64,000 bases of DNA. It comes from Hyphodiscus hymeniophilus (lineage: Eukaryota; Ascomycota; Leotiomycetes; Helotiales; Hyphodiscaceae). Shown piece by piece: positions 11,341 through 22,232 of this stretch. The stretch is taken from contig VNKQ01000008.1 of assembly GCA_016508695.1 (NCBI GenBank), positions 310,001-374,000 of the forward strand. Reading direction: 5' to 3'. The number at the start of each line of letters is the position of its first letter. Position 1 is the stretch's first letter. The position numbers and the translations under genes were made by a program. Below the pieces are notes generated by a model, which ran no database searches, was not told the DNA's origin, and saw only the letters and a program-made list of their open reading frames with translations.

Positions 11341-13013
11341 ATGTCTGGCGCGGATTCATCCCAAAATCTCTGGGAGGCTCAGAAGCAACAACGGCCGAGA
11401 TTAAAGCGTCGTGGCACGGGAGCGAATATGGCAACAGCGTGTGACCAATGTCATCGCTGCAAAGTCCGGTGCAATGGTGGCCGTCCTTCGTGTGAGCGTT
11501 GTCAAAAAGTTGACACAACTTGCACGTACAGTCTGGGCAAGCCACTGGGCAAACCACCAAAGAACGGACGTAGGCGAAACTATCCGAGCCCACCTCCCTC
11601 GCAACCCCCGTCGAATGTGCCGTCCCTGCCACAAACCTCACCTCATGGGAGCATAAGTTCCCATTCGCACTTAACATCTCGTCCTGATAGGGGCCAAGAT
11701 GGGAACTCCGGTTGGTGCTCGTTGTTTTATATCAGAAACTAGGGAACCCTACGAACTGACATTGCAATTCGTCCAGACTATGTCACAAGGGCTCACAAAT
11801 CTACACCTATGCTGACGACAAATAATGATACCAGGGCTTATACCAGGGATGAATCTACAGTAAGTGCAAGGCATCAGTCTGATGACTCTTCGTACAGCTA
11901 AATTGTTCAATGCTGAGCTTGAGACAGCAAGGAGGTGGAGGTGGAGATGAAGAACCAAATTCAGGATCCTCAATGGAGATAGTGCATGACTTTCCAAGCC
12001 CGGATCTTCTAATGCCATCACTTGAAAGTGCAGAACAATACTTATCTCACGATGATAGTCACTCTCTAGTGTGGGCGACCGAGGACAACTTCTTTGAGGG
12101 AGCGGCAAACGTAGATGGAATGAATATGGACTTCCTAGTCAGTGACTTCAGTCCACATCCTTGGAAGGTCTCAAACAGTAAAGAAAACAATTCCTCAAAT
12201 CCTCTAACACTTGATACGACAATGAAAAATAATGGTGGCTCCAAGTCGCCCATCTTGCCTCCAGAGTCACTTCCTTCAACGACCATATCCCTCAGTCAAA
12301 AGCCATTAGTCGAACAGCCACAGAAATCAATTTGCCTTGACATAGAAAATCTAGAGCCTGCATCTACAACAGTCTCCTCTAAGGAAGTCAATAGAAATGG
12401 GGAGAGCTACCAACACCTCCCCTTACTCTTAGGAACGACACTCCGCTTCTACTTCAAGGCGCCATCGATCACGCAAGCTCCCATTAGCGATACGCTCCAG
12501 TTGGCTAGACAAGGACTTCAAGCGATACAACATTGCCTCCGCAGATTTCCTCCTTCGCCTCCAACACAAGCTCCAAGTGAGCGCTCCCCACACGAACCAT
12601 CATCCCCAGGGTTAGATTCCGAGTCTAGCAGCATCCTGGCTTGTGTTATCCTTATGGAAAAGGTCGTCTTCTGCTACGACTCGCTTCTCAAACGGCGCTC
12701 TGGACCCGGAGATGTATCGTCTCCTTACGCGCCGTCTCCCGCGCCGTCCTCGACCTCAACATCCAACCCCACGGCATCCAGCTCCTCCGCCAACCATCGC
12801 ATGCAGCCGATCTTCATCGGCGACTTCGAGGTTGAAGACAAGGCAGCCTGGAAGATGGTTCTCGATGCCGTGGTTACGGCGCAGAAGCAGGAGGCGCGAA
12901 AGACGATCTCGAGGCTTGAAGACTGGGCGAATGACTTGGTGGGAAAGAGCAAGAACGAAGGGCGTCTTGCGGTGACGTTCCTGGAGCAGTTGAAGAGGAG
13001 ATTCCATGATTGA
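11341..13013 (+). CDS. Zn2Cys6 transcription factor, AflR-like
   Basis: A nuclear DNA-binding regulator of ~512 aa with exons 11341-11710, 11777-11859 and 11928-13013. Intron 1 (66 nt) has branch CTGAC and acceptor CCAG; intron 2 has donor GTAAGT and can end at 11897 or 11927, both in frame. The binuclear zinc cluster near residue 39 has the C-x2-C-x6-C-x6-C-x2-C-x6-C spacing (ACDQCHRC...CERC...C), followed by a basic KPPKNGRRR linker. The middle is Ser/Pro-rich. The C-terminal ~200 residues carry a helical region with ILACVILMEKV and IFIGDFEVED, as in AflR-domain regulators of secondary-metabolite clusters. The AflR-like C-terminus and the SDR, dehydratase and exporter genes downstream suggest a metabolite role, which is an inference. 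The ATG at 11341 is chosen because the frame upstream is unlike coding sequence. Confidence 0.85.
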
Positions 13014-14001
13014 TTGGTTTTACTGCTGGTAAAGAGATATCAAAAGAAATCCGAAGTCTCTCTACATTTCTGCCCCAGGACCTTCTTAGGTAGGCTTGCT
13101 AAAGAGTGTCACGATTACGGGACAAGTGGACCGCAAGCTTAGCAGGCGAGACGCTCATATATAAATGATGCAAATCCATATCTATAATCGTTCTTTACTG
13201 CGATATTGACCATGAGTATTGGTACCTCGCCCACAATTTTGCCTGCTTTGGTTTCATACAACCTCCCTCATCAGAACTCTCTCTCTCTCGTCTGATACGC
13301 CGCAGATCAATCCGTAAGCAGCGTCAGTATGCTGGCTGCCGTGCCAGCTGGTTGCGTCCGGAGAGTTAGCAGGGTTGGTCAACAACAAATCCAGGTCTTT
13401 ATCTAATTCTGAATCGGAATCTACGTTGACTAAATATATTTGGTACATGTGACGTTCGGTCTGGATCCACGTGGCTGGGCAGGTTGGCGGAATCGAGGGT
13501 CCCGTAGGTCGCCAGGATGGAGTTCGTACTCCGCATCGTAGGGATTTCAGCCTAGGCTCGGAGGTGTATAGTAGTCTTGCCTTTGCCCCCCTTTAAACGG
13601 CATGTTCTTTGATTCCTTCTTACTAGACCTAAGGGATAAGGTAATACGATTACTTGATACGCACTCCCACATGCCTCTACGCTTGAATCTCTGATACCTC
13701 CACGTGTCGATACAGTACACTCTTGGTTGAAAGGATTTAATTTGTGTTATTGGTATGGGCAATGTGAGTGTCTTGTTACTGAGCGAGCATTTCTGATAGC
13801 GGAGGCAGAGAAAGAAACAAGACGGCACTAGTCGCGCAAGGCTGAAGCTCAGCCTCGCGTCGTCTCGTTTGTTTATGGACGACGTCATGGGCTCAAGGTT
13901 ACAATGCGACGAGAAATTGCCAACGGGTAATGGCTGGATGAGACGTAACGGAAACCTACACAGTTCGTTTCCCTTTCCATTTCTATTTCTTTCCTTTAAC
14001 A
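13014..14001. other. Intergenic
   Basis: About 1 kb between the regulator and the SDR, both on the + strand. An open minus-strand frame (13547-14041) has no recognisable protein character. It probably holds the regulator 3' UTR and the SDR promoter. Confidence 0.5.
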
Positions 14002-15451
14002 ATGTTTTCAATGATCTCATCTTCTCGTTGTCGCTTTTCAACTCGACTTTGTGACGTCAGGATCAGGTCTGACCTCATCAATATAACTCCTCAAGCGCGA
14101 CTACTTCTGTGTCATCGGAACAAACTTCACATGAGCACTTCTTCTGCTTCATCAACAACATCAACAAAATCAACAACTCCAACAACTCCAACAACTCCAA
14201 CAACTCCAAACAATCGTCTCCAACAATTCAGGAAGCATTTCTCAACATCATCGCCCGCAAAGATGACTTCAGAGGCTGTCAAGAGTGAGGCCGCAAAGAT
14301 GTCTTCAACCAACAACAATTTCCTCATGAGTGAGGTATTTAATGTGGAGGGCAAAGTGAGTATATCTTCCTCAGTCTCCAAGTCGCTCAGCCAAACTGGC
14401 GTGCTGCAAGAATCAAGAATCAGGAATCAGGAATCAGGTTCCAATTGAGGAAATCCCGAGATCTCCCCAAGAACTTCCCATGAATGGTTTCGTACCTGCC
14501 CGACTGATCAACAACAGGTTGCTCTGATCACAGGAGGCGGCAGTGGCATCGGATTGATGGCTGCTCAAGCCCTGGCTGTTAATGGTGCAAAGGTTTACAT
14601 TGTCGGCCGTACTGAGGAGAAGCTCGAGACTGTTGTCGAGAAGCACGGCCAGGGAATCGCTGGAGAGATCATTCCAATCACCGCAGATATCACATCGAAG
14701 AGCGAGATCGCCAAGTTGGTCAAGGAGATTGAGTCACGCGAGAAGTGCCTGTGTATCCTGATCAACAACGCTGGAATTTCTGGCAACACCCAACAAACCG
14801 AGGCCAAGTCTGCGGATGAAATGAAGAAGAACCTGTTTGATGATGACAGCTCTACTTTCGATGGTCCGTATCCTCGCCCTTTTACTTGTTACAGTTTCCT
14901 CAGTGCTTGACCCCTCATCCTGAAGCGTCAGAAGTGAATCCTCATTTAAGAAATGCTGCTGACACGGAATCTTAGACTGGTGCAATACCTACCGAACCAA
15001 CGTCCCTCAGTTGTTCTTCATGACAGCGGCTTTCCTCCCATTGCTTCAAAAGGCATCAGACCTCCATCATGGATACTCTAGCACAGTAATCAACATCACC
15101 TCGATTTCAGGCATCATTCAAGCTTCCCAACACCATTTCGGCTACAACGCCAGCAAGGCCGCCGCCATCCACCTCACCAAGATGCTCTCTTCAGAAGTCG
15201 CCGAGAACGGTCTGAAGATCCGGATCAACAGCATTGCCCCCGGTGTCTTCCCGAGCGAGATGACTGCCGGAGAGAGTGGCGAGGATCAGAAGAGTCACAT
15301 CGAGAAGGACAAGTACGCCAAGGTACCTGCTAGGCGCCCTGGAAAAGATCAGGACATGGCTGGTGCGGTGCTCTTCGTTGCGGCGAATCAGTACCTGAAC
15401 GGCCAGACGATCGCCGTCGATGGCGGCTACATCTTGCATGCAGGCGCATGA
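14002..15451 (+). CDS. Short-chain dehydrogenase/reductase with possible mitochondrial presequence
   Basis: An NAD(P)-dependent oxidoreductase of the classical SDR family, close to proteins labelled 3-oxoacyl-ACP reductase/RhlG-like in related fungi. Exons are 14002-14355, 14518-14863 and 14976-15451 (391 aa from the first ATG). Intron 1 is 162 nt (GTGAGT...CAACAG), intron 2 is 112 nt with a weaker donor GTCCGT. The cofactor motif is ITGGGSGIG, followed by NNAG, a Ser in ITSISG and YNASK as catalytic Tyr/Lys; the end IAVDGGYI is typical. The N-terminus before the core is basic and Ser/Thr-rich (MFSMISSSRCRFSTR and RKHFSTSSPAK), compatible with mitochondrial import. Met at 14131 is an alternative start. 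A TTP repeat is encoded by a short tandem repeat at 14158-14208. Confidence 0.88.
14158..14208 (+). repeat. Coding microsatellite (CAACAACTC-type)
   Basis: Imperfect tandem copies of a CAACAACTC unit encode the TTPTTPTTP stretch in the N-terminal region of the SDR. Such units expand and contract easily, and the site lies in the part that is least conserved in the family. Confidence 0.7.
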
Positions 15452-16463
15452 ATGGAAGCTCAGGACACGACTCAAAAAAATGACACCCCAAATGTTTGAG
15501 ACTTCATGAATGAACGGCATGAGGAAAATGATTTGCTTGTCTTGTAGATGCAGAAAATACAAGTACCTTGTCAATTTGCTTTCACATGATTGACTCCCAA
15601 AATTCCTCCTACTTTCGCTCAATCCCGATAGTGAGTTCCTCAAATGATGCTAGTGAATGTCAGATATTATCTTCGAGGTTGGAGCAATAGAAGACTCAAG
15701 GACTTCTAGTTTCCAGCCTTGTGTCATTTAGACTTAAGTAAGGCCTCAAGTGTGGGTTTTCAATTGATAGTCGTTATGGATTTGTTGTCGAGCAATAAGT
15801 CAGAGAGGAGAATTAACAAGGTCGATTTATTTTGCTTGAGCTCTTCTCGCTACTGCTTGTTCTTAGTCGTACGTTACTAAACTCGAAGAGGCAGGCACCC
15901 GAAGCCATCTGCAGCTTCCCCTGACACTTAGCGAGAATGACGGCTATGCGCCAAACCCCTCCATGGGCTCGAGCCGCTGTAGGCAATGACTCCGCAATGT
16001 TTATTTACTTTATTCTGCAAAGCGAAATCAACTGAGATTCCGTGATTTTACAAAAGTCTCGAAGCCAGACTTTCGAGCGCGATCAGCAGTTAAGCAGAGC
16101 GGCGATGCTGACTACCCGCGTTGGACGCAAAATGGAAGAACGGTCGTCCTTATTAGAAATAGTCCTAATATGTACTGTTTCGGTCCCTTTGAGGTGCAAA
16201 AGCTCGCTTAGAGTCGACGCCGCTAGATCGCACTCCGCCGGACACCCCACCATGTCCGTGGCGGGAGTCCGACACAACGGATTACATTATGTCTCTGTTT
16301 CGTTCGTGACAGTTCAATTAAAGTTGACAATGGTCTGTTTATATGTGATCCGGGCATCAACCTGGTGTCCGATGAAGCACGACAGTGACGTATATATACA
16401 TAGCATCGTCCGGCAGGCAATTACATCCATCTACTCTCTATCGAAACTCGGAAACCGCTCAAC
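15452..16463. other. Intergenic, dehydratase upstream region
   Basis: About 1 kb. It carries the SDR 3' flank and the promoter of the scytalone dehydratase. A TATATATA-like element near 16390 and a short CT-rich leader directly precede the ATG at 16464. No gene is seen. Confidence 0.45.
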
Positions 16464-17096
16464 ATGCCTTCTTTTACTTTCCAATTTAGCGACGACCTTG
16501 AGAAGCCGGCTTTGTGGACCAACACTAAGAAAATCTCGTTCGAGGACTACCTCGAGCTCACGACATGTGTCTTCAACTGGGGTGACAGCTACGATGCAAA
16601 GGTAATGAGAGTCCACCCGAAGCTCTACAGACACTTGCTAACATCATGGAAGGACTGGGCTCGCTTGAAGAGCATCCTCGCCCCAACTCTCCTCGTCGAC
16701 TACACCGAAATCGGCAAAGGCCGCTGGGACGCCATGTCCTCCAGCGACTTCCTGAACATGGTCACGGACGACGATTTCCTCGGCGACCCCTGCGTCAAGA
16801 CCCAGCATCTGCTCGGCATGACCAGCTGGGAGCGCATCTCAGACACCCAAGTGATCGGACATCATCAACTACGCGCCGCTCACCAGGTCTATACCGCGCC
16901 CGATCTGAAGACGGTGAAGTTGAAGGGCCACAGCCACGCTACAAACGAACATTACTATACTAAGGTCGATGGAGTGTGGAAATTTGCGGGCTTGAAACCG
17001 ACAGTCCGGTGGAATGAGCATGACTTCGAGAAGGTGTTCAAGGGAAGTTACGTTCACTTGAACAAGGATGATTACAAAAGCGAGGCGAGCATGTAA
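16464..17096 (+). CDS. Scytalone dehydratase-like enzyme (with a 51-nt in-frame intron)
   Basis: Scytalone dehydratase removes water from scytalone and vermelone in DHN-melanin synthesis (NTF2-like cone fold). The unspliced frame is open for 210 aa, but residues 47-63 have no counterpart in the family. They are flanked by a GT donor at 16602 (after DAK), branch CTAAC and acceptor GGAAG ending at 16652. Removing these 51 nt joins DSYDAK to DWARLKSIL as in the family and gives 193 aa. Family active-site residues seen are Tyr and Asp of SYD, Tyr of VDY, His of TQH, His of AAHQ and Asn of HATN. The Ser that precedes that Asn by two in the rice blast enzyme (Ser129) is Ala here. The neighbourhood lacks a melanin PKS. 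It could be a divergent dehydratase for another polyketide-type substrate. Confidence 0.88.
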   Translation: MPSFTFQFSDDLEKPALWTNTKKISFEDYLELTTCVFNWGDSYDAKVMRVHPKLYRHLLTSWKDWARLKSILAPTLLVDYTEIGKGRWDAMSSSDFLNMVTDDDFLGDPCVKTQHLLGMTSWERISDTQVIGHHQLRAAHQVYTAPDLKTVKLKGHSHATNEHYYTKVDGVWKFAGLKPTVRWNEHDFEKVFKGSYVHLNKDDYKSEASM

Positions 17097-17897
17097 TGGA
17101 ACGATATATCGCTTATTTTTGGGAACTTAAAATAAAGTATTGCATAAAACATCTTTGCTGTTTTCATTGATAGAAGCAGAGCCCAGAATAGGTCGTTGTC
17201 GATATTCCGAACAGCCTCAGCGTTGAGCTCAAACTACTCTGTCTCCATAGATATTTGAAAGTTTCCTACCTATTGAAGGCTTAATTATATAAATAACAAT
17301 TACCACATGCGTAATCATTAGTTATACCAATCATTTCTTCTCGTTACAATATCATCTTCAAGTATCACGTGAAACTGGTCTATCGGGTAATTTTGTAGAC
17401 CTCGCTTCGCTCTTCCATCAATCAACTCAGAAAATCGTAAGGCCTCAGGTAAAACACGTTATTGGTATTCGTACAGTCTATGCGCAGACTGAGGTTTAAA
17501 ACCGTGCATGCTTATTCTCTATGTGTCGTCTCAACCTCTTCTATTAACAGAGAAACCCAGGCATACGAACAAATTGTTGTTTCGCTTAATCTGGCGAGAA
17601 ATGGATCGGCTCGGGATGTGGCGTTCATGGTGGTTCGTTACAACCCTATTTGTTCGCCAAGGGTCGTAGGTATGTCAACTGGCTGACTTGTGTTTCAGTT
17701 CTGGTGGCAGAGACAGACAATGTCATATCGTGGCATCGTCCGTCACGCAGTAATGGAACGTTGCCATGGCATCGTCTCAACGTGAGGTTTGAGGGGAATG
17801 TATAAGTAGAGATCTTCATTCGCGGACATTACGCTGGCCCAAGCACTTGAAATCCAATCCCCAACGTGTCCATTATTCAAAATCACTCATACACGAA
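17097..17897. other. Intergenic
   Basis: About 0.8 kb between the dehydratase and the secreted protein gene. Nothing beyond 3' UTR and promoter is supported. A TATAAG element at ~17801 lies about 100 nt before the next ATG and may be the promoter of that gene. Confidence 0.45.
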
Positions 17898-18374
17898 ATG
17901 CCATTCAAAGCTATCCTCTTCACCTCCATCCTCTTTACCAGCGCTTTCGGCTTCCCCACGATACGCTCCACACCCGTCAGCCCTGGGGCGCCCGTAAGCT
18001 GGACCCTCTCCAACTTCTCAGTTGGCTGTTCGCCCGGCGGATGCGAGTACAGGTTTAACATCTCATCACACAACTCGCAAGGTCCCCTCCCGGCATTCAG
18101 CACCTCCTGCAGCGGCATCGAGGCGGGCAACGACACGTATCATGCGTGCAGCGACGCGCAAATCCAGTCGCTGATGAGACCGACTCAGGAGGGCATCACG
18201 GATTACTGGCAGGTTTTCGTGCAGAGGTTGTATCCCGAGAGTAGGACGCCTCAGAGGACGGCGCTTGTTGCGGGAAATGTCAGTTTTCCGGAACAGGGAG
18301 GGCAGAACCAGCATGCTGAAATGCTGGCGTACTCGTATGGCACGATTGTGGGGGATGGGTGTTTTCCTGCCTAG
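17898..18374 (+). CDS. Small secreted Cys-containing protein
   Basis: A single-exon gene of 158 aa starting at 17898 with a clear signal peptide (MPFKAILFTSILFTSAFG, cleavage near residue 18-20). The mature part has five cysteines (VGC, GGC, TSC, HAC, DGC) and the opening SWTLSNFSVGC...CEYRFNI. That aromatic-strand plus two-Cys pattern recalls Alt a 1-like (AA1) secreted proteins, though the match is loose. Size, secretion signal and lack of an enzymatic motif fit an apoplastic or effector-type protein; I cannot assign a function. The odd number of cysteines suggests the 3' end could be mis-set or one Cys is free. Confidence 0.7.
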   Translation: MPFKAILFTSILFTSAFGFPTIRSTPVSPGAPVSWTLSNFSVGCSPGGCEYRFNISSHNSQGPLPAFSTSCSGIEAGNDTYHACSDAQIQSLMRPTQEGITDYWQVFVQRLYPESRTPQRTALVAGNVSFPEQGGQNQHAEMLAYSYGTIVGDGCFPA

Positions 18375-18765
18375 ATTCGAGGTTTTCATTACGGTGTTTT
18401 GCCCGTCCCAATCTCCTGCGGATTTCACTCACGCCAGCCACTGGATTTCGTCTCCTAAGCACTCTTCAACAATCCCGATGTTCTATATCTACCGAGCCCA
18501 TCGGGACAATCTTCAACGTTCGCTAGCGAGAAGAGAACGAGGTGGGTGCGGGCCGAAAGTCGTGATGATCAGGCCGCTCGATGGTGGTTGGAGAGTCACG
18601 CAGTAATTCGTACTAAATGCGTCATTGAGTATATAGCGTTCTCTAGAAGCTGCAGTATTGTTTACCCTCCCAGATTCTGTCTCCTGTTCCTATCCGGGCT
18701 GTATGTGAGCCGGGTCTTAGCAGCGATTGATGTGAGAAGAAGTGTCCATATTCTCGGATTCTTGT
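18375..18765. other. Intergenic between convergent genes
   Basis: About 0.39 kb separating the secreted protein gene from the convergent Zn2Cys6 gene. It should hold both 3' UTRs. No gene is seen. Confidence 0.5.
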
Positions 18766-20737
18766 TCATCCAAAGATTGATTGCCATCCCATTTCCTCCA
18801 TGACATCCATCCAAAAGACTTCTTGGCCCAGATCAGCTCTGGCCCAAGTTTCCTGAATTAGCTGGAGAGCCTTGACAATCGGTTTCGCGGGCAGCGAAAG
18901 CTGGAACTCTTGTAGCCTCGTCACAACGAACTGGCGAGCCGATGCAATATCGACTTCGCGATTGGTGATGCTGTTGAATATAGAGCTCGATGCTGTAGAT
19001 GCAAAAGCGGAAAGAGGATCAGAAGTGGAAGCGGAGGCAAACTTGAGCTCGCTACCCGCTACAATGACAACGATTGGTTGAAGACATCGAGTGCCTGATG
19101 AAGGGGGCAGCTTTCCAAGGAGTGAGATGGTGTGCATTGCGAGGGAAATAATAAAGTCATCTGGCGATTGCGAACTGGGTATCGAAAGAAAGTCGAATAT
19201 ATTCTGGCTGGAATTGGGGTCGGATGACGACTGTGGGAATGTATTGTTGTTAAGTGGTACGCGCTGCAAGAGAATGGATGGAAAGACTCGGTAAATCTCA
19301 AGAAGCGCTGCACAGCGATATGCTTCAGCAAGCACTATATACTGTTGGACGGGAGTGTTTTCGTCGCCGGCATCAACTAGGCTCGAATTCAGAGGTGGTC
19401 TGAAAGACAGGAGCTTCTCTTCCAGTAGCTGAGCTCTGAGGACTGCGTCAGTCATGGCGATGGGATCTCGTGGGAAATTCATATCAAACCCGACGTCCAA
19501 AGATAGGAAATCCAGTGTCGACGTTGAATTCGTCGTAGCTGCTCTGCGGTAGCTCCGAATAAGACGGCCGACTTGAGCAAATAGCCTCTGCACTTTCGGT
19601 GCTACGCCTGTCCAAGGATGAGGGAAGACCTTTGCTCTTTCTTCATTTGAAGGTCCGGCCTCACCAACGGAGGAGGTCGATCCTGGTGTCTGAAGCTCTT
19701 CAAAATCAATCTCATCGATGTCATCTTCTACGAAACCAGCCAACATATCCCAATACAGTATGCATTGCTCAAAGAACTCGTTTTGACGCCGCGCCCTAGT
19801 CTCAATCTGGTCCCCTTGTTGTTCGAGTCTGCGTCTATTTAAACGCTTGGCTGATTTAAGATGCACCAATCCTAGATCCCCCGGATTGTGCCAGACTGTA
19901 GTTTGCCCAACAAGTAGTACTGTGAGAAGTGTTTTGTCGAGATTCTCAAAGTTGTCTCTTCCGCCTTGTGGGATTTGGTACAAAGATCTGTAGGTTTCCC
20001 TCTGCATTTGTACACCAACTGGTGACATACGTGGGAAATGGTTTGCCAAGTAGGCGGCAGCCATACTTTGGATGGCATAGTATATGGGTGCAGATCCATC
20101 CCAAAGCTTCCCAACTGTGGCTCTAAATGGATTTAAAGCACCATCGAATGAAGAGAATATTTGACAAACGTAGTTGAAATAGTACTCGACGAGCATCGTT
20201 GGTAGATGCAGGAGGAACTCGGGAACTGTTGATCGATGCAGTTGCTGACGGATAGCAGAGAGACTGTCGGTGAAAGTCCCTGATCCTCTCCTCGAGCTGG
20301 TCATGACTGGTGATGAATGACTACTCGGTGTTGTCGCAGTTCTAACTTCGGCCTCCTCGCTGGATAACGTGGGCTGGTCATTAACATGCGCCTCTTCGTT
20401 CTGCTTAGAACCGTCTAAAGAGGCCTGTAAGTCACGTGTGGGTGACTCGAAGACGTCAGGGTTGGGAGAGGTAGGGGCAGAAGTATCTCATGCTTGGTTG
20501 ACCATGTCAGGGCTTTCGTCTTATAGCCTGGACATTGGACTTCTCTCCGGCCACACTGGCTGCAAGCAGGCTTGGTTTCATCACATTTCAACTAAGGAGC
20601 AGTCAGCACAGTAATAGACCGATAAGCGTTAAGCTACAGACTCGTTTTGCCTTGCATCTCAAGCATCCTCCACGGGACTTGGGGGCTCTTCGTGCGTTGA
20701 TGGCAGGCACTTTTGGACCATTCTTAGCCGCCTCCAT
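18766..20737 (-). CDS. Zn2Cys6 transcription factor with fungal_trans_2 domain
   Basis: A nuclear regulator of ~619 aa with exons 20642-20737, 20436-20591 and 18766-20373. The zinc cluster is split by a 50-nt intron (20592-20641). Exon 1 ends GGCLRCKAKR and exon 2 starts LKCDETKPACSQC, giving C-x2-C-x6-C-x6-C-x2-C-x6-C and then the usual PGYK. The rest is the long C-terminal domain of fungal_trans_2/PF11951-type factors (FSSFDGALNPFR, YYAIQSMAAAYLA). The joint between exons 2 and 3 is uncertain: frame 2 stays open to ~20420 and frame 3 opens near 20490. A 62-nt intron 20374-20435 (GTGACT...GACCAG) fits both phases. The start is the ATG at 20737, as the frame upstream begins with TTG. Confidence 0.85.
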
Positions 20738-21341
20738 CACCTGCCTTTCTTCTCCTAAAGAGGTAGTACTTTGCTGACCGGCAGTCAAAAGTGGGGTTGA
20801 GCCAAAAAGACGTCCCGGGTCGCCTCTCGAGAGAACATCAGAATGAGATGCAGTTGTTCATTAACAATTATATGAACAGAGTATATAGTACCAGCGCTGC
20901 TGAAGGATTGCAGACTTCCAGTATAGCTCATTAGCTGTACGAGTGGAAGAGGAGAGCAAATTCGATCTGGAAATGATATAGTCCGTGCGCTCGTCTAAAA
21001 GCCTAGCGTAGTGCGGGGGAGCGAAGCTAAGGTATGACGGGGTAGGTCTATCTCAATAACTTGGGTGGTAAAATTCAGCGAGCTACGTACTACCTCTGCA
21101 GTCGAATTGTCAATTGAATCATGGGTGCAGAATAATGGCAAAACCCGGTAAGAGTATCAGAAAACATTCATATTCAACCCGTCGATGACAACTCACCGGA
21201 AACACATATAGATCATTGAAGTTCCAATCGTCAGATAGTCCAGGCGATTCGGATATCTCGTCGAAACAACAGCACGAATGGAGAATGGTCCTTAGCCAAC
21301 CCTGTCAATTTACACAATACTTCATACTTGAGCAGTGTATA
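20738..21341. other. Intergenic between divergent genes
   Basis: About 0.6 kb shared upstream region of the Zn2Cys6 gene and the unknown gene to the right, so both promoters must lie here. No specific site was identified. Confidence 0.45.
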
Positions 21342-22232
21342 ATGTCTTCTCAGCCCGGCAAGCGTAGCCTGCTCACAAAGCCCACCGAGTACGTTTGTCC
21401 AAGTATCCCCATCACATGTCGGGGTTAGTCGATAAGTTCTCGTCTTTTATATACCCAGAACCCCGTTGTCGTAGACCAACTCCTCGACCTCATCTTCCCT
21501 TACCTTCAAGAGGTAGCGCTCACTTCCACCTTTGCAGAATTCGCCTTGAAATCTGGCGCTGTACCATACGGGCCTACAATACAAATTACCTCACACCCGA
21601 CACCATTCTTCTCCAATGGCCGTCTATATTGCCCAAGTCGATGGCCGAATAACATGCAATTGTTCTACGACTTTGAAGCCATGAGCAATCTGCTCGTCGT
21701 ATGTCATAAAATGCGTAACGAGCTCGAGGAAATCATCTACAAGCAACACGTCTTCGACTTTCGCCCCTGTTTCTGTGCTAGTTTTGTGAAAGAATTTCTC
21801 GAGACCTTACCACCTCGAGCAAAGGCCATCATAAGAGAAATCACGGTACCCACTCATTTCAAGTTTCCTTCAAGTATAAACCCGCGAATCATTGGTAGCC
21901 GCCGCAACTACATAAAGATAAAGACTAAGAAGGCCGTTGCAGAGTATTTGGAAACCATCAGTACATTTCAATACTTGCGCGATACGCTGCCGGGCCTGAG
22001 AAGGGTTCGAATTGAGGTCGATTTATCTTGGCAGCCTGTAGAACGTTACCTGGTACAGAAGCAAAAGTACATGTTCGAAGATAGGGTCGTGAATACGGTG
22101 GCTACTTTCGCTCCTCAGTCCGAGGTTGTATTTTTGCCATGTTGGTTCCTCGAAGGTTATAGGAAGGAAGTCTTCGCGGCCTGCGAGCAACGACTTTCAA
22201 AGCTCAAGACAAACTCGGCTGAACTCTCATAA
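21342..22232 (+). CDS. Hypothetical fungal protein (2 exons), possibly truncated by a frameshift
   Basis: Exons are 21342-21392 and 21459-22232 (274 aa). The 66-nt intron has donor GTTTGT and acceptor ACCCAG. The protein starts MSSQPGKRSLLTKPTEY and continues with NPVVVDQLLDLIFPYLQEV. The middle has VCHKMRNELEEIIYKQHVF, the layout seen in many fungal F-box/DUF7730-like proteins of unknown role (a Leu-rich start, then a conserved HxxR..I segment and long beta/alpha repeats). I cannot name it further. A second frame, open from 22126 to 22659, continues with protein-like sequence (NWTEEQIRYWNFLHREI), so the true C-terminus may have been displaced by an indel or an unseen intron. Confidence 0.6.

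Noticed and set aside
13547..14041. A 164-codon minus-strand frame
   Set aside because: No recognisable protein features; it overlaps the promoter and start of the SDR gene.
16602..16652. Treating the extra 17 residues as a genuine insertion in scytalone dehydratase
   Set aside because: The segment has donor, CTAAC branch and acceptor at the right spacing, and its removal restores family sequence.
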